From: G025836975 sp040391135
GTDB lineage: Bacteria > Pseudomonadota > Gammaproteobacteria > Burkholderiales > Burkholderiaceae_B
DNA: 64,000 bases
NCBI GenBank assembly: GCA_040391135.1
Contig: JBEBYL010000003.1
Span: 171,479 to 235,478 of the forward strand
Direction of reading: 5' to 3'
Below are positions 45,394 through 54,504 of the stretch, in pieces (position 1 is the first letter of the stretch; each line of letters begins with the position of its first letter). Both the position numbers and the translations under genes were made by a program. The notes below the pieces were generated by a model, which did no database searches, was not told the origin of the DNA, and saw nothing but the letters and a program-made list of their open reading frames with translations.

Positions 45394-46725
45394 ATGTCCG
45401 CATCCACACCCGTTGTCACCGCATTGCGCGTCATTCCCGTTGCCGGGCACGACGGCATGCTGCTCAACCTTAGCGGCGCGCATGCGCCTTTCTTCACTCG
45501 CAACCTGGTCCTCGTCACGGATAGCAGTGGGCATACCGGCGTGGGGGAAGTTCCCGGAGGGGAAAAAATCCGCAAGACGCTGGAGGACGCCGCCGAGCTG
45601 GCCGTGGGCCAGCCCATAGGCGCTTACAACGCTGTGCTGACCGCCATGCGTCAACGGTTCGCGGATCGGGACAGCGGTGGGCGCGGCCAGCAGACCTTCG
45701 ATCTGCGTGTGGCCATCCATGCGGTGACGGCGGTGGAGTCCGCCATGCTCGATCTGCTGGGCCAGCACCTGGGCGTGCCGGTGGCCGCGTTGCTGGGCGA
45801 GGGCCAGCAGCGCGACGCCGTCCAGATGCTGGGCTATCTGTTTTATGTGGGCGACCGGCGCAAGACCGATCTGCCCTACCGCAGCGAGCCCGATGCCGAC
45901 GACGATTGGATCCGGCTGCGCCACGAGGAAGCCCTGACGCCCGAAGCGATCGTGCGGCTGGCCGAGGCCGCCCAGGCCCGTTACGGCTTCCAGGACTTCA
46001 AGCTGAAAGGCGGCGTGCTGCGCGGCGAAGAAGAGGTCGAGGCCATCCGCGCGCTGCACGAACGGTTTCCGCAGGCCCGCTGCACGCTGGATCCGAACGG
46101 AGGCTGGCTGCTGAAAGACGCCGTGCGGCTTACCCGCGACCTGCACGGCGTGCTGGCCTATGCCGAAGACCCTTGCGGCGCGGAGGGCGTGTTCTCCGGT
46201 CGCGAGGTGATGGCCGAGTTCCGCCGGGCCACCGGCTTGCCCACCGCCACCAACATGGTGGCCACGGACTGGCGCGAAATGGCGCATGCGCTGTCCCTGC
46301 AATCGGTGGACATCCCTTTGGCCGACCCGCACTTCTGGACCATGTCGGGTTCAGTGCGGGTCGCTCAAACCTGCCAGGCCTTCGGCCTGACCTGGGGCTC
46401 GCATTCCAACAACCACTTCGATGTGTCGCTGGCCATGTTCACGCATGTGGGCGCCGCCGCGCCGGGACGCGTCACCGCCATAGACACCCACTGGATATGG
46501 CAGGACGGCCAACGCCTGACCAAGGAGCCGCTGCAGATCGTGGACGGCTATGTCCAGGTACCGAAGAAGCCCGGCCTGGGCGTGGAGCTGGATATGGCCG
46601 AAGTCGAAAAAGCTCACCAGCTTTATCTGCGGCATGGCCTGGGCGCGCGCGACGACGCGTCAGCCATGCAGTATCTGGTGCCCGGCTGGACCTTCGACGC
46701 GAAGCGGCCCTGCCTGGTGCGCTAA
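45394..46725 (+). CDS. gudD: Glucarate dehydratase
   Basis: 443 residues, the GudD length. Enolase-superfamily marks: FQDFKLKGGVLRG with the catalytic lysine, LDPNGGW, YAEDPCG, TATNMVATDW and SHSNNHFDVSLAM with the catalytic His. It dehydrates D-glucarate to 5-dehydro-4-deoxy-glucarate, the same product as GarD, so both sugar acids enter KdgD. It ends 24 bases from the convergent peptidase gene. Confidence 0.95.
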   Translation: MSASTPVVTALRVIPVAGHDGMLLNLSGAHAPFFTRNLVLVTDSSGHTGVGEVPGGEKIRKTLEDAAELAVGQPIGAYNAVLTAMRQRFADRDSGGRGQQTFDLRVAIHAVTAVESAMLDLLGQHLGVPVAALLGEGQQRDAVQMLGYLFYVGDRRKTDLPYRSEPDADDDWIRLRHEEALTPEAIVRLAEAAQARYGFQDFKLKGGVLRGEEEVEAIRALHERFPQARCTLDPNGGWLLKDAVRLTRDLHGVLAYAEDPCGAEGVFSGREVMAEFRRATGLPTATNMVATDWREMAHALSLQSVDIPLADPHFWTMSGSVRVAQTCQAFGLTWGSHSNNHFDVSLAMFTHVGAAAPGRVTAIDTHWIWQDGQRLTKEPLQIVDGYVQVPKKPGLGVELDMAEVEKAHQLYLRHGLGARDDASAMQYLVPGWTFDAKRPCLVR

Positions 46726-46749
46726 GCGGGTGGAAAATACGTTGCCGGT

Positions 46750-47364
46750 TTAATAAGCGTCTTGGATACGAATGCGCGCCAAGAAATGAGTCTGTGCAAG
46801 TTCGTCAGGCGAAAGATAGCGCCTCCCCTGGCCCGGCCAAGGGTCGCGCACGCTTGCAGCCAAGAGGAGCCCCGCTCCAGACGCATGGCGCTCGTAGGTA
46901 ACAGAGGTGAGCAGCATTGCATGCGAGCCCGATCCGATGATCAAGGGCATATCCAATGACAGATCCTGTGCCGCGGTTATTGCATTACTGGTATAGGTCG
47001 TGCTTTGCACCTGAAAATGTCTGCCGTTGTCATCCAGCCAGGGGCGATTAAGATTCACCAAAATGTGTTGTGGTTGCGCAGGCAAATTATAAATATCGCC
47101 CCAGGTTTCACTAACGATTCTGCTTTGGGGAATGCGATAGCCATAGTGCCGAAAAACCATCTCGATGCAAGCCGCCCAGCACCACTGGGATAACTCCTGG
47201 CGTGCATACACCGTATTCAGATGGCCGGAACTGATGCCAGCCGTGCATCGCTGGTAGCCGTACATGTTGTACGGGCTGCAATCCAGCGCGGCATGCGAAC
47301 TTCCCAGCTTGAATGATCCCATCGCAGCGGCAGCCGCCGCAATCAGAAATCCCCTTCTTTTCAT
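46750..47364 (-). CDS. Exported papain-like cysteine protease (C70/AvrRpt2-like)
   Basis: 204 residues. The signal starts MKRRGFLIAAAAAAMGSF, a twin-arginine type leader, so export by Tat is possible. The nucleophile motif is QELSQWCWAAC with Cys62; His148 lies in GSGSHAMLLTS and Asp174 in VRDPWPG, giving a Cys-His-Asp set. This QxxxxCWAA form is characteristic of papain-like peptidase C70/C39-type proteins. It stands alone, is divergent from the second LIV importer, and its region looks less GC-rich than the rest. Target unknown. Confidence 0.75.
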   Translation of the reverse strand: MKRRGFLIAAAAAAMGSFKLGSSHAALDCSPYNMYGYQRCTAGISSGHLNTVYARQELSQWCWAACIEMVFRHYGYRIPQSRIVSETWGDIYNLPAQPQHILVNLNRPWLDDNGRHFQVQSTTYTSNAITAAQDLSLDMPLIIGSGSHAMLLTSVTYERHASGAGLLLAASVRDPWPGQGRRYLSPDELAQTHFLARIRIQDAY

Positions 47365-47442
47365 TGCGATCTCCCAGTCGCGCGCAAGCGGGACGTATGG
47401 TGGCTATATCCACTTCTTGACGGCTACTGCGGTTCACATGAG

Positions 47443-47495
47443 GCTACTCCGTACCGTTAGGATAATGTAGTGACTCAAATAAGAGGCGGAGTAGC
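47443..47495. repeat. Spaced 9-bp inverted repeat upstream of the peptidase gene
   Basis: GCTACTCCG (47443-47451) and CGGAGTAGC (47487-47495) are perfect inverted copies 35 bases apart. The 342 bases between the peptidase and the binding protein hold no gene; besides this repeat I see a small hairpin at 47636-47659. Confidence 0.55.
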
Positions 47496-47635
47496 GGGAC
47501 CCCCTAGGGTAAGCACTGATGCCCCATGTCCCATATAGACATCGCATCGTCCGCTAATGATCTATGACAACGGGCGAGGGGCTTCTATGATTCGGCTGAT
47601 TCATACAAGTGCCGTCGAGCGCCGCCGCCAAGCCT

Positions 47636-47659
47636 GCTGCGGTTTCCCGTAAACGCAGC
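47636..47659. other. Small hairpin upstream of the LIV operon
   Basis: GCTGCG-G-TTT pairs with AAACGCAGC around CCCGT with one bulged base. It could be a leader structure or a weak stop; there is no T run. Confidence 0.35.
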
Positions 47660-47706
47660 GGAAAACGAATTGGCGCCGATAACAAACTACCCCCAGGAGA
47701 CACGCA

Positions 47707-48951
47707 ATGAAATTGCATCACACGCTGAGCTTTACCTTGGCCCCCGGCCTTTTGCTGGCGTCCACGCTGGCTGTGGCGGCGCCGGTCAAGATTGCCATTC
47801 TGGAGACCCTGTCGGGTCCCCAGGCTTCCACGGGCCTGACATACCGCGCCGCCGCGCGCTATGCCGTGGATAAAATGAACGCGGCCGGAGGATGGAACGG
47901 CGAAGAAGTCCAGCTTCTGGAATACGACAACCAGGGCGGCCCCGCCGGCGCGGCCGACAAGCTGAAGGCGGCTATCGTCGACGGCGTGCAAATCGTCGTG
48001 CAGGGCGCGTCCTCCGCGATCGGCGGACAAATTACCGAGGACGTGCGTAAGCACAACCTGCGCAATCCCGGCAAGGAGCTCATCTACCTGAATGTCGGCG
48101 CCGAAGCCCTGGAACTGACCGGCACCAAATGCCAGTTCTATCATTTCCGCGTCGCAGGCAATGCGCAGGTGCGCACCAAGGTGCTGATTGCCGGCATGAA
48201 GAAGGCCGACGCTCTGGGCACAAAGGTCTATTCAATCAATCAGAATTATTCCTGGGGCCAGGATATGGAGCGGGCGATTGTCGATAATGCGGCCGCCGGC
48301 GGCTACCAGGTCGTCGAAAAGACGCTGCACGACGTCAACAAGGTGCAAGACTTTGCGCCCTATGTGAACAAGATCGCCGCAAGCAATGCCGACACGGTGA
48401 TGACGGGGAACTGGTCCAATGACTTGCTGTTGTTGATGAAGGCCACCAAGGCCGCGGGCCTGAAGGCGCGATTCGGCACCGTCTACCTGGACCAGCCCGG
48501 CAACCTGGCCAATGCGGGCGATCTGGCCCTGGGCCATTTTGTTGCGCAGGCCTTCAATCCGGAAGCCGCCGGCGCGGCGGGCGAAGCCTTCGTCAAGGAT
48601 TACAACGCCAAGATGGGCCATCCCCCCACCTTCATCGAGCCGCAGACCGTTTTCGGGCTGATGATGGTCGCCGACGCCATGGGCCGGGTCAAGCCGGAAG
48701 ACGGCAAGCTCAACATCAACAAGCTTGCCTACGAACTCGAAAAGACATCGATCGAAACCCCCATGGGGAAAACAAGCATGCGCGCCGATGATCATCAGGC
48801 ATTGATGCCTATGGTGGTGTCCATGGCCTCGAAAGATGCCGTCTACAAAGCGGATGGCACCGATATGGGATTCAAGCCCGTCGAGAAGTTCAGCGCCGAA
48901 CAAGCCTCCACACCGGCGCAGGCCACCTGCAAAATGAAGCGGCCGGGCTAG
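47707..48951 (+). CDS. LIV-type ABC transporter substrate-binding protein
   Basis: 414 residues; CCCCAGGAGACACGCA gives a good ribosome site. Signal peptide to about residue 25 (AVAAP). Peripla_BP_6 marks: VKIAILETLSGPQASTGLTY, EVQLLEYDNQGGPAGAADKL, VQGASSAIGG and NQNYSWGQDMERA. First of five transport genes ending at 52667. Downstream BKACE and SDR genes suggest a keto- or hydroxy-acid as cargo. Confidence 0.92.
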   Translation: MKLHHTLSFTLAPGLLLASTLAVAAPVKIAILETLSGPQASTGLTYRAAARYAVDKMNAAGGWNGEEVQLLEYDNQGGPAGAADKLKAAIVDGVQIVVQGASSAIGGQITEDVRKHNLRNPGKELIYLNVGAEALELTGTKCQFYHFRVAGNAQVRTKVLIAGMKKADALGTKVYSINQNYSWGQDMERAIVDNAAAGGYQVVEKTLHDVNKVQDFAPYVNKIAASNADTVMTGNWSNDLLLLMKATKAAGLKARFGTVYLDQPGNLANAGDLALGHFVAQAFNPEAAGAAGEAFVKDYNAKMGHPPTFIEPQTVFGLMMVADAMGRVKPEDGKLNINKLAYELEKTSIETPMGKTSMRADDHQALMPMVVSMASKDAVYKADGTDMGFKPVEKFSAEQASTPAQATCKMKRPG

Positions 48952-48970
48952 CGGCCTGGTAGGGATTGCC

Positions 48971-49912
48971 ATGGAACATCTTGTCATTTCTCTGTTGAAC
49001 GGCGTCATCTACGGCTTGCTGCTGTTCATGGTGTCGGCGGGCCTGACCCTGATATTCGGGATGATGGGCATACTTAACTTTGCCCATGCTTCCTTCTATA
49101 TGCTGGGGGCTTATTTTGCCTACGCCTTGCAGGGTCCGCTTGGTTTCTGGGGGGCGCTTGTCGCCTCGCCCTTGCTGGTGGGCCTGGTGGGAGTTGTCGT
49201 GGAGCGCTATATCTTGCGTCGGGTTCATCACCATGGCCATGCGCATGAGCTGCTCGTCACCTTCGGCCTGTCTTTCATCATTGCAGAGCTGGTCAAGCTG
49301 TTCTTTGGCAATTACCCGGTCAACTACCGGGTTCCCGGAGACCTGGATTTCTCGGCGTTTTCACTGGGCGGGTTGAACTATCCCGCCTACCGGGTCTTCA
49401 TGGGGATCGTCGCCATCTCGATGTTCATCGCCATCTACCAGCTGCTGACCCGCACAAGGGTGGGCATTGTGGTTCGCTCGGCCCTTTACCGTCCGAAGAT
49501 GGCCGAGGCGCTGGGGCACAACGTTCCCATGGTCTTCATGGGCGTCTTTGGCGTCGGGGCCGCATTGGCGGGATTGGCCGGCGCCGTGGCGGGCGCTTTC
49601 TACACGACCAATCCCAACATGGCACTGGAGCTGGGCGTCATGGTCTTTGTGGTCGTGGTGGTGGGCGGACTGGGGTCGCTGGGCGGCGCCATGGCGGCGT
49701 CGCTGCTGATAGGCATCGTGACCTCCATTGCCGTCGGCATCGATGCCACGCTGGCCGATCTGTTCGCATTATTTGGCGCCCGCGCCTTGGCCGAACAGAT
49801 GGGCGGCATATTCGTCCTGAAGGTATCCAGCCTGGCCGCGACCATTCCTTTCGCGCTGATGCTTCTGGTGCTGCTGCTGCGCCCCAACGGTTTGATGGGA
49901 GGCAAGGGTTAG
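48971..49912 (+). CDS. LIV-type ABC permease (LivH class)
   Basis: 313 residues, about eight helices. LLNGVIYGLLLFMVSAGLTL, GILNFAHASFYMLGAYFAYA, YRPKMAEALGHNVP (ATPase-contact loop) and GGLGSLGGAMAASLLIGI are LivH features. The next permease begins three bases after its stop. Confidence 0.92.
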   Translation: MEHLVISLLNGVIYGLLLFMVSAGLTLIFGMMGILNFAHASFYMLGAYFAYALQGPLGFWGALVASPLLVGLVGVVVERYILRRVHHHGHAHELLVTFGLSFIIAELVKLFFGNYPVNYRVPGDLDFSAFSLGGLNYPAYRVFMGIVAISMFIAIYQLLTRTRVGIVVRSALYRPKMAEALGHNVPMVFMGVFGVGAALAGLAGAVAGAFYTTNPNMALELGVMVFVVVVVGGLGSLGGAMAASLLIGIVTSIAVGIDATLADLFALFGARALAEQMGGIFVLKVSSLAATIPFALMLLVLLLRPNGLMGGKG

Positions 49913-49915
49913 CTC

Positions 49916-51199
49916 ATGAAGACTCGATTTTTCTGGATTGCGATCGGCCTTGCAATGCTGGCGGCGGTGCCGTTCGCGCTGTCGCAGGGGCTGGTGAATG
50001 CCGCGATCCCCATGCTGATCGCCGCCTTGTTCGCTTGCGCCTATAACCTGCTGTGCGGACAGGCGGGCATGCTGTCGTTCGGGCATTCCGCCTATTTCGG
50101 GGTGGGCGCGTTCTCCACCATCCATGCCATGAATGCCCTGGGGGGCGCGGGCTTGTTGCCCACGCCGCTGATGCCGCTTGCAGGCGCCGCGGGCGGCCTG
50201 ATTTTCGGAGCCATGGCGGGCTGGTTCGCGACACAGCGCAGCGGAACCTACTTCGCCATGATCACCCTGGCCATTGCGGAGCTGATACACGCCTTGGCTC
50301 CGCATCTTAAAGGCGTTTTCGGCGGCGAGGCGGGCTTGTCGTCCATGCGCATGCCGGCGTGGGGCTTTACGTTCGGGACGACCAACGAGGTCTATTACCT
50401 GACTCTCCTATGGGTTGCATTTTGCCTGGCGCTTCTATATTTGATTACGCGCACGCCGCTTGGACGCCTTGCGCTGGGCGTGCGCGAGAACAGCCATCGG
50501 CTGAGCTTTCTCGGCTACGAAGTGCATCGCATCAATGTCCTGATCTTTGCCATTTCGGGGATGTTCTCCGGTGTGGCGGGCGGCCTGCAGGTCATCAGCA
50601 ATGAAGCGGCGAATTACGTTGTCTTCGATCCTTCCTTGTCGGCGGCGGTCGTGCTCAATACTTATATCGGCGGGGTCAATGTATTCCTGGGCCCTGCCCT
50701 GGGCGCAGCCCTCATGACGTTCTTCGGGTATGCGGTTTCCGATATGACGCAATCATGGCTGCTGTACCAAGGCCTGCTGTTTGTCCTGGTGATGATGTTC
50801 ATGCCCACCGGCCTGAGCGGACTGGCCGTATTGGCGATCTCTTTTGCAAAGCGGTATGGAATCAGGGCGGTCGCGCCGGCTGCCGGCTTGTACCTGGCGG
50901 CCTTCGCCGCCTTGACTGCCGCCATTGTCTTTCTTACAGAGCTGTTGGGCCGCGTGTTCTCGCAGGACTACAAGGCCCTGGCGCAGGCTGCCGGCTCCGG
51001 CGAGCTGCCTTCCATACCGCTGTTTGGATGGAGTTGGCCTCCATCAAGCCTGCTTACCTGGATGCTGCCGCTGGCCCTATTGGCGCTGGGAGTTGTCTGC
51101 TGGAAGCTGGCCGGCGGCAGCTTGCGGCGCCAGGCGCAGGCCGACGCGGCGTTGTCCGCTTGCCCCGCCGACGCAACCCCAGCGCGGAGGCCCGCATGA
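49916..51199 (+). CDS. LIV-type ABC permease (LivM class), long C terminus
   Basis: 427 residues, about 100 longer than the first LivM in this window. The core has CGQAGMLSFGHSAYFGVGAF, QRSGTYFAMITLAIAELIHA and GVRENSHRLSFLGYEVHRIN. The extra C-terminal part (from about residue 300) adds hydrophobic segments, one before KRYGIRAVAPAAGLYLAAFA and one near the end, then a short Ala/Arg-rich tail. It overlaps the ATPase gene by four bases. Confidence 0.9.
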   Translation: MKTRFFWIAIGLAMLAAVPFALSQGLVNAAIPMLIAALFACAYNLLCGQAGMLSFGHSAYFGVGAFSTIHAMNALGGAGLLPTPLMPLAGAAGGLIFGAMAGWFATQRSGTYFAMITLAIAELIHALAPHLKGVFGGEAGLSSMRMPAWGFTFGTTNEVYYLTLLWVAFCLALLYLITRTPLGRLALGVRENSHRLSFLGYEVHRINVLIFAISGMFSGVAGGLQVISNEAANYVVFDPSLSAAVVLNTYIGGVNVFLGPALGAALMTFFGYAVSDMTQSWLLYQGLLFVLVMMFMPTGLSGLAVLAISFAKRYGIRAVAPAAGLYLAAFAALTAAIVFLTELLGRVFSQDYKALAQAAGSGELPSIPLFGWSWPPSSLLTWMLPLALLALGVVCWKLAGGSLRRQAQADAALSACPADATPARRPA

Positions 51200-51951
51200 C
51201 GCATCCCATACTGAGTCTTCACGATCTGCGGAAATCCTTCGGGGCGACGGAAATCATCCGGGGTGTCAGTCTTTCGCTGCTGCCCGATGAGCGTCATGCA
51301 ATCATCGGCCCCAATGGCGCGGGAAAGTCGACGCTTTTCCATCTGATTTCCGGCAATATTCGCCCGAACTCCGGCGAGATACTGCTGGACGATCGTTCGA
51401 TCGTGGGGAAAACGCCGCAATCGATCAATCGTCTCGGATTGGCCAGATCTTTTCAGATCACCAATATATTTCCCCGGCTTACGGTGTATGAAAACATCAG
51501 GCTTGCCGTCATGCGCGCGCACGGCCTGCAATATTGCTTCTGGCGTTTCGTCAACGCCAATAAAAAGGTCAAGCAGCAAAGCGACCAGTTGCTGGAGCGG
51601 GTCCGGCTGCACCCGCGCGCATCGACGATAGCGGGTGAGATGTCGTATTCGGAGCAACGCTCGCTGGAAATCGCCATGACGCTGGCGTCCGACCCCAAGG
51701 TCATTCTGCTGGACGAACCCATGGCCGGCATGTCCAAGGAGGAAACCGGCTACACGACATCGTTGATCAAGGAAGTTACCACGGGAAGGGCGCTGCTGAT
51801 TGTCGAGCACGATATGGAAGTGGTTTTTTCCCTGGGCGACAGAATCAGCGTGCTGGTTTATGGCCAATTGATTGCAACCGGCACGCCGGACGAGATCCGG
51901 TGCAATGCGGATGTGAAAGAGGCCTATCTGGGCGAGGAGGTTGCGGCATGA
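51196..51951 (+). CDS. LIV-type ABC ATPase (LivG class)
   Basis: 251 residues from ATG 51196 inside the livM stop; a longer open frame upstream is livM in another frame. Walker A IIGPNGAGKSTLF, Walker B VILLDEPMAGMSKEE, and IVEHDMEVV are normal. The signature region is GEMSYSEQRSLEIAMTL rather than LSGGQ, as often in LivG-like subunits. Confidence 0.91.
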   Translation: MTHPILSLHDLRKSFGATEIIRGVSLSLLPDERHAIIGPNGAGKSTLFHLISGNIRPNSGEILLDDRSIVGKTPQSINRLGLARSFQITNIFPRLTVYENIRLAVMRAHGLQYCFWRFVNANKKVKQQSDQLLERVRLHPRASTIAGEMSYSEQRSLEIAMTLASDPKVILLDEPMAGMSKEETGYTTSLIKEVTTGRALLIVEHDMEVVFSLGDRISVLVYGQLIATGTPDEIRCNADVKEAYLGEEVAA

Positions 51952-52667
51952 CGTCCAACCAGCCTTTGCTGCGCGTCGAGGACCTGCACGCGCATTATGG
52001 AAAAAGCCATGTGCTGCACGGCGTGTCGCTTCATCTTCAAGCCAATGAGGTCATCAGCCTTATCGGCCGCAACGGATCGGGACGCTCCACGACGCTGAAG
52101 GCGATCATGGGTTTGCTGCCTCCTTCCGGCGGCAGCATTACGCTGCAAGGAAAGCAGCTGTCCGGATCCAGGCCTTATGAAATTTGCCGCGCCGGGATCG
52201 CCTATGTTCCTGAAGAGCGCGAGGTGTTTGCCAATTTGACGGTCGACGAAAACCTGCGCATGGGCGAGCAGCCCGCTGCTACGGGGCCTTATCGTTGGAA
52301 CATCGATCATATGTTCGACTACTTCCCCCGGCTGAAGGAAAGACGGAACACGATGGCGGGCAGCCTATCGGGCGGCGAGCAGCAGATGCTCACGATCTGC
52401 CGATCGCTGCTGGGAAACCCGCAAGCCATCCTGATCGACGAACCGACCGAAGGCCTGGCTCCGAAAATCGTGGCGGCGGTCGGAGACTGTATTCAGGACA
52501 TACACAAGAAGGGCGTCTCGGTCATTCTGGTGGAACAAAAGCTGGCTATCGCCCTGAAAGTCTCCACGCGGATATACGTCATGGGGCAGGGGCGCATCGT
52601 ATACGAGGGAACCCCGCGCGAAGTCGCCGGCAACGACCAGCTTCTTGCCGACTGGCTTGCCGTTTAA
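51948..52667 (+). CDS. LIV-type ABC ATPase (LivF class) with Arg in Walker A
   Basis: 239 residues from ATG 51948. The P-loop is LIGRNGSGRSTTLKAIMG: position 46 is Arg (codon CGC), where the catalytic Lys is expected. The rest is canonical: GSLSGGEQQMLTICRSLL, AILIDEPTEGLAP and ILVEQ. A Lys-to-Arg change usually weakens hydrolysis; this GRNG-GRST form may nevertheless be a family variant among beta-proteobacterial LivF proteins. The partner ATPase keeps a normal Lys. Confidence 0.9.
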   Translation: MTSNQPLLRVEDLHAHYGKSHVLHGVSLHLQANEVISLIGRNGSGRSTTLKAIMGLLPPSGGSITLQGKQLSGSRPYEICRAGIAYVPEEREVFANLTVDENLRMGEQPAATGPYRWNIDHMFDYFPRLKERRNTMAGSLSGGEQQMLTICRSLLGNPQAILIDEPTEGLAPKIVAAVGDCIQDIHKKGVSVILVEQKLAIALKVSTRIYVMGQGRIVYEGTPREVAGNDQLLADWLAV

Positions 52668-52713
52668 GCCATATCGCATGGCGCAGGAATTTGAAGGCCT
52701 AGAGTAAATCAAC

Positions 52714-53655
52714 ATGAAACGAACCAAAGATAAAGTCATCATTACCTGTGCGGTGACCGGGGGCGTGCACACGCCATCGATGTCGCCTTATCTTCCGTTG
52801 ACGCCGGAGCAAATTGCCGCCGACGCCATCGCCGCAAGCCAGGCGGGCGCCGCCATACTGCATTTGCATGCAAGAGATCCGGCCGACGGCAGGCCCACTC
52901 CGGATCCGAAAGTCTTCGAGCAGTTCGTTCCCTTGATCAAGCAGTCCACGAACGCGGTGATCAACATCACTACGGGCGGAAGCACCCGCATGAGCCTGGA
53001 GGAGCGCCTGGCCTATCCTCTTATCGCCAAGCCGGAAATGTGTTCCCTTAACATGGGGTCAATGAATTTTTCCATCCATCCCGTGGCGCGCAAGATCGAG
53101 CACTGGCAGCATGAATGGGAAAAGCCCTACGTCGAGGGCATGGAAGACCTTATCTTTCGCAACACGTTCAAGGACATCAAGCATATTCTGCGCACGCTGG
53201 GCGATGCCCACGGAACGCGTTTTGAATTCGAGTGCTACGACCTGGGCCATCTCTACAACCTGGCCCATTTTGTGAACGAGGGCCTGATCAAGAGTCCCTT
53301 GTTCATTCAATGCGTGTTCGGCGTCCTGGGTGGCATGGGGCCGGACCCCGAAAACCTGATCCACATGCGGACCACCGCGGATCGCCTGTTCGGCAGGGAG
53401 AACTACCGCTTTTCCGTCCTGGGGGCGGGCCGCCATCAAATGCCGCTTTCGACGCTGTCGGCCATCATGGGCGGCAATGTGCGGGTGGGGCTGGAGGACA
53501 GCCTTTTCCTTACCAAGGGCGAACTGGCGCCATCGAGCGCCGAGCAGGTCCGGAAGATCCGGCGGATACTGGAGGAGCTGTCCTTCGACATAGCAACCCC
53601 GGACGAGGCCCGCGCCATGCTGTGCCTGAAAGGCGCCGACGCGGTGGGCTTCTAA
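52714..53655 (+). CDS. Beta-keto acid cleavage enzyme (BKACE, DUF849)
   Basis: 313 residues. The zinc ligands His50 and His52 are in ILHLHARDPADG, with VGLEDSLFL supplying the later Glu; INITTGGS and GGMGPDPENL are family marks. BKACE enzymes transfer an acyl group: beta-keto acid plus acetyl-CoA gives acetoacetate plus a new acyl-CoA (3-keto-5-aminohexanoate and dehydrocarnitine are known substrates). Located 46 bases after the importer. The two SDR genes on the other strand could make the beta-keto acid. Confidence 0.9.
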   Translation: MKRTKDKVIITCAVTGGVHTPSMSPYLPLTPEQIAADAIAASQAGAAILHLHARDPADGRPTPDPKVFEQFVPLIKQSTNAVINITTGGSTRMSLEERLAYPLIAKPEMCSLNMGSMNFSIHPVARKIEHWQHEWEKPYVEGMEDLIFRNTFKDIKHILRTLGDAHGTRFEFECYDLGHLYNLAHFVNEGLIKSPLFIQCVFGVLGGMGPDPENLIHMRTTADRLFGRENYRFSVLGAGRHQMPLSTLSAIMGGNVRVGLEDSLFLTKGELAPSSAEQVRKIRRILEELSFDIATPDEARAMLCLKGADAVGF

Positions 53656-53660
53656 GCTTT

Positions 53661-53688
53661 ATCCGAGGCGCGGCGGCGCGCCTCGGAT
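53661..53688. terminator. Perfect 12-bp hairpin between convergent genes
   Basis: ATCCGAGGCGCG and CGCGCCTCGGAT pair around GCGG. It lies between the BKACE stop and the SDR stop. No T run follows, so intrinsic stop activity is uncertain. Confidence 0.5.
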
Positions 53689-53698
53689 CGCGCCGAGG

Positions 53699-54490
53699 TC
53701 AAAGGTATTCGACGTTGCCATCGACACTGATGGCTTGGCCTGTAATATTGGCCGCCGCCGGCGTGGACAGGAACAACGCCATTGCGGCAATGTCTTCCAT
53801 GCTTACCATCCGGCGCAGGGATATCTTCTCCATATATTGCGCATGCATGGCTTCGTCGCTGATGCCCAGCGCCTTCGCCCTGTCGTGGATGACGCGGCTC
53901 ATGCGTTCGCCCGCGACCAGGCCTGGAAGAATCGCGTTGACCCGGACGTTATCGGGGCCCAATTCGTTGGCCAAGGTTTTCATCAGCCCGATGATCGCCC
54001 ATTTTGTGGCGGCGTAGGGCGCGCGGAAGGGGTATCCCAGGCGGCCGGCCACGGAGGACATCGTAATGACATGGGGATTGCGTTCGGACTTCCTAAGGAA
54101 CGGAACCGCCTTCCTCAGGAAATAGAACTGGCTGTTCAGATTGGTGGACATGGTCTGTTCCCAGGCGGACACATCCAGATCGTCGATGCCGCCCGTCGGC
54201 CCCGCAATGCCCGCATTATTGACCAGGACATCCAGGCCTCCCAGTGCGGCGATCGCGATGTCCATTGTGCGGTCGACATTCTTTTGCACGCCAACATCCG
54301 CGACGGCGCCCTGCATGCCGGGATAGTCCTGCTTGATCCGGGCCACGGCATCGGCGTCGATATCGCAGATAAAGACCTGGGCGCCGGCTTCGTGGAAACC
54401 GGCGGCGATCATGGCGCCTATGCCCGCCGCTCCGCCTGTGATCAATACCTTCAGGCCAGTGGGAACCTTCAATCGGTCTGCAATTTTCAT
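53699..54490 (-). CDS. Short-chain dehydrogenase/reductase
   Basis: 263 residues from ATG 54490 after AGAGGAAAG. Cofactor loop ITGGAAGIGAMIA, DVLVNNAGIAGP, catalytic YAATK and a C-terminal NITGQAISVDGN. It likely interconverts a hydroxy and a keto group with NAD(P). It is the second of two SDR genes 14 bases apart. Confidence 0.87.
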   Translation of the reverse strand: MKIADRLKVPTGLKVLITGGAAGIGAMIAAGFHEAGAQVFICDIDADAVARIKQDYPGMQGAVADVGVQKNVDRTMDIAIAALGGLDVLVNNAGIAGPTGGIDDLDVSAWEQTMSTNLNSQFYFLRKAVPFLRKSERNPHVITMSSVAGRLGYPFRAPYAATKWAIIGLMKTLANELGPDNVRVNAILPGLVAGERMSRVIHDRAKALGISDEAMHAQYMEKISLRRMVSMEDIAAMALFLSTPAAANITGQAISVDGNVEYL

Positions 54491-54504
54491 GACTTTCCTC
54501 TGTG

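Noticed and set aside
50755..51195. Upstream extension of the second LivG frame
   Set aside because: It lies inside livM; the ATG at 51196 gives a standard ATPase start.
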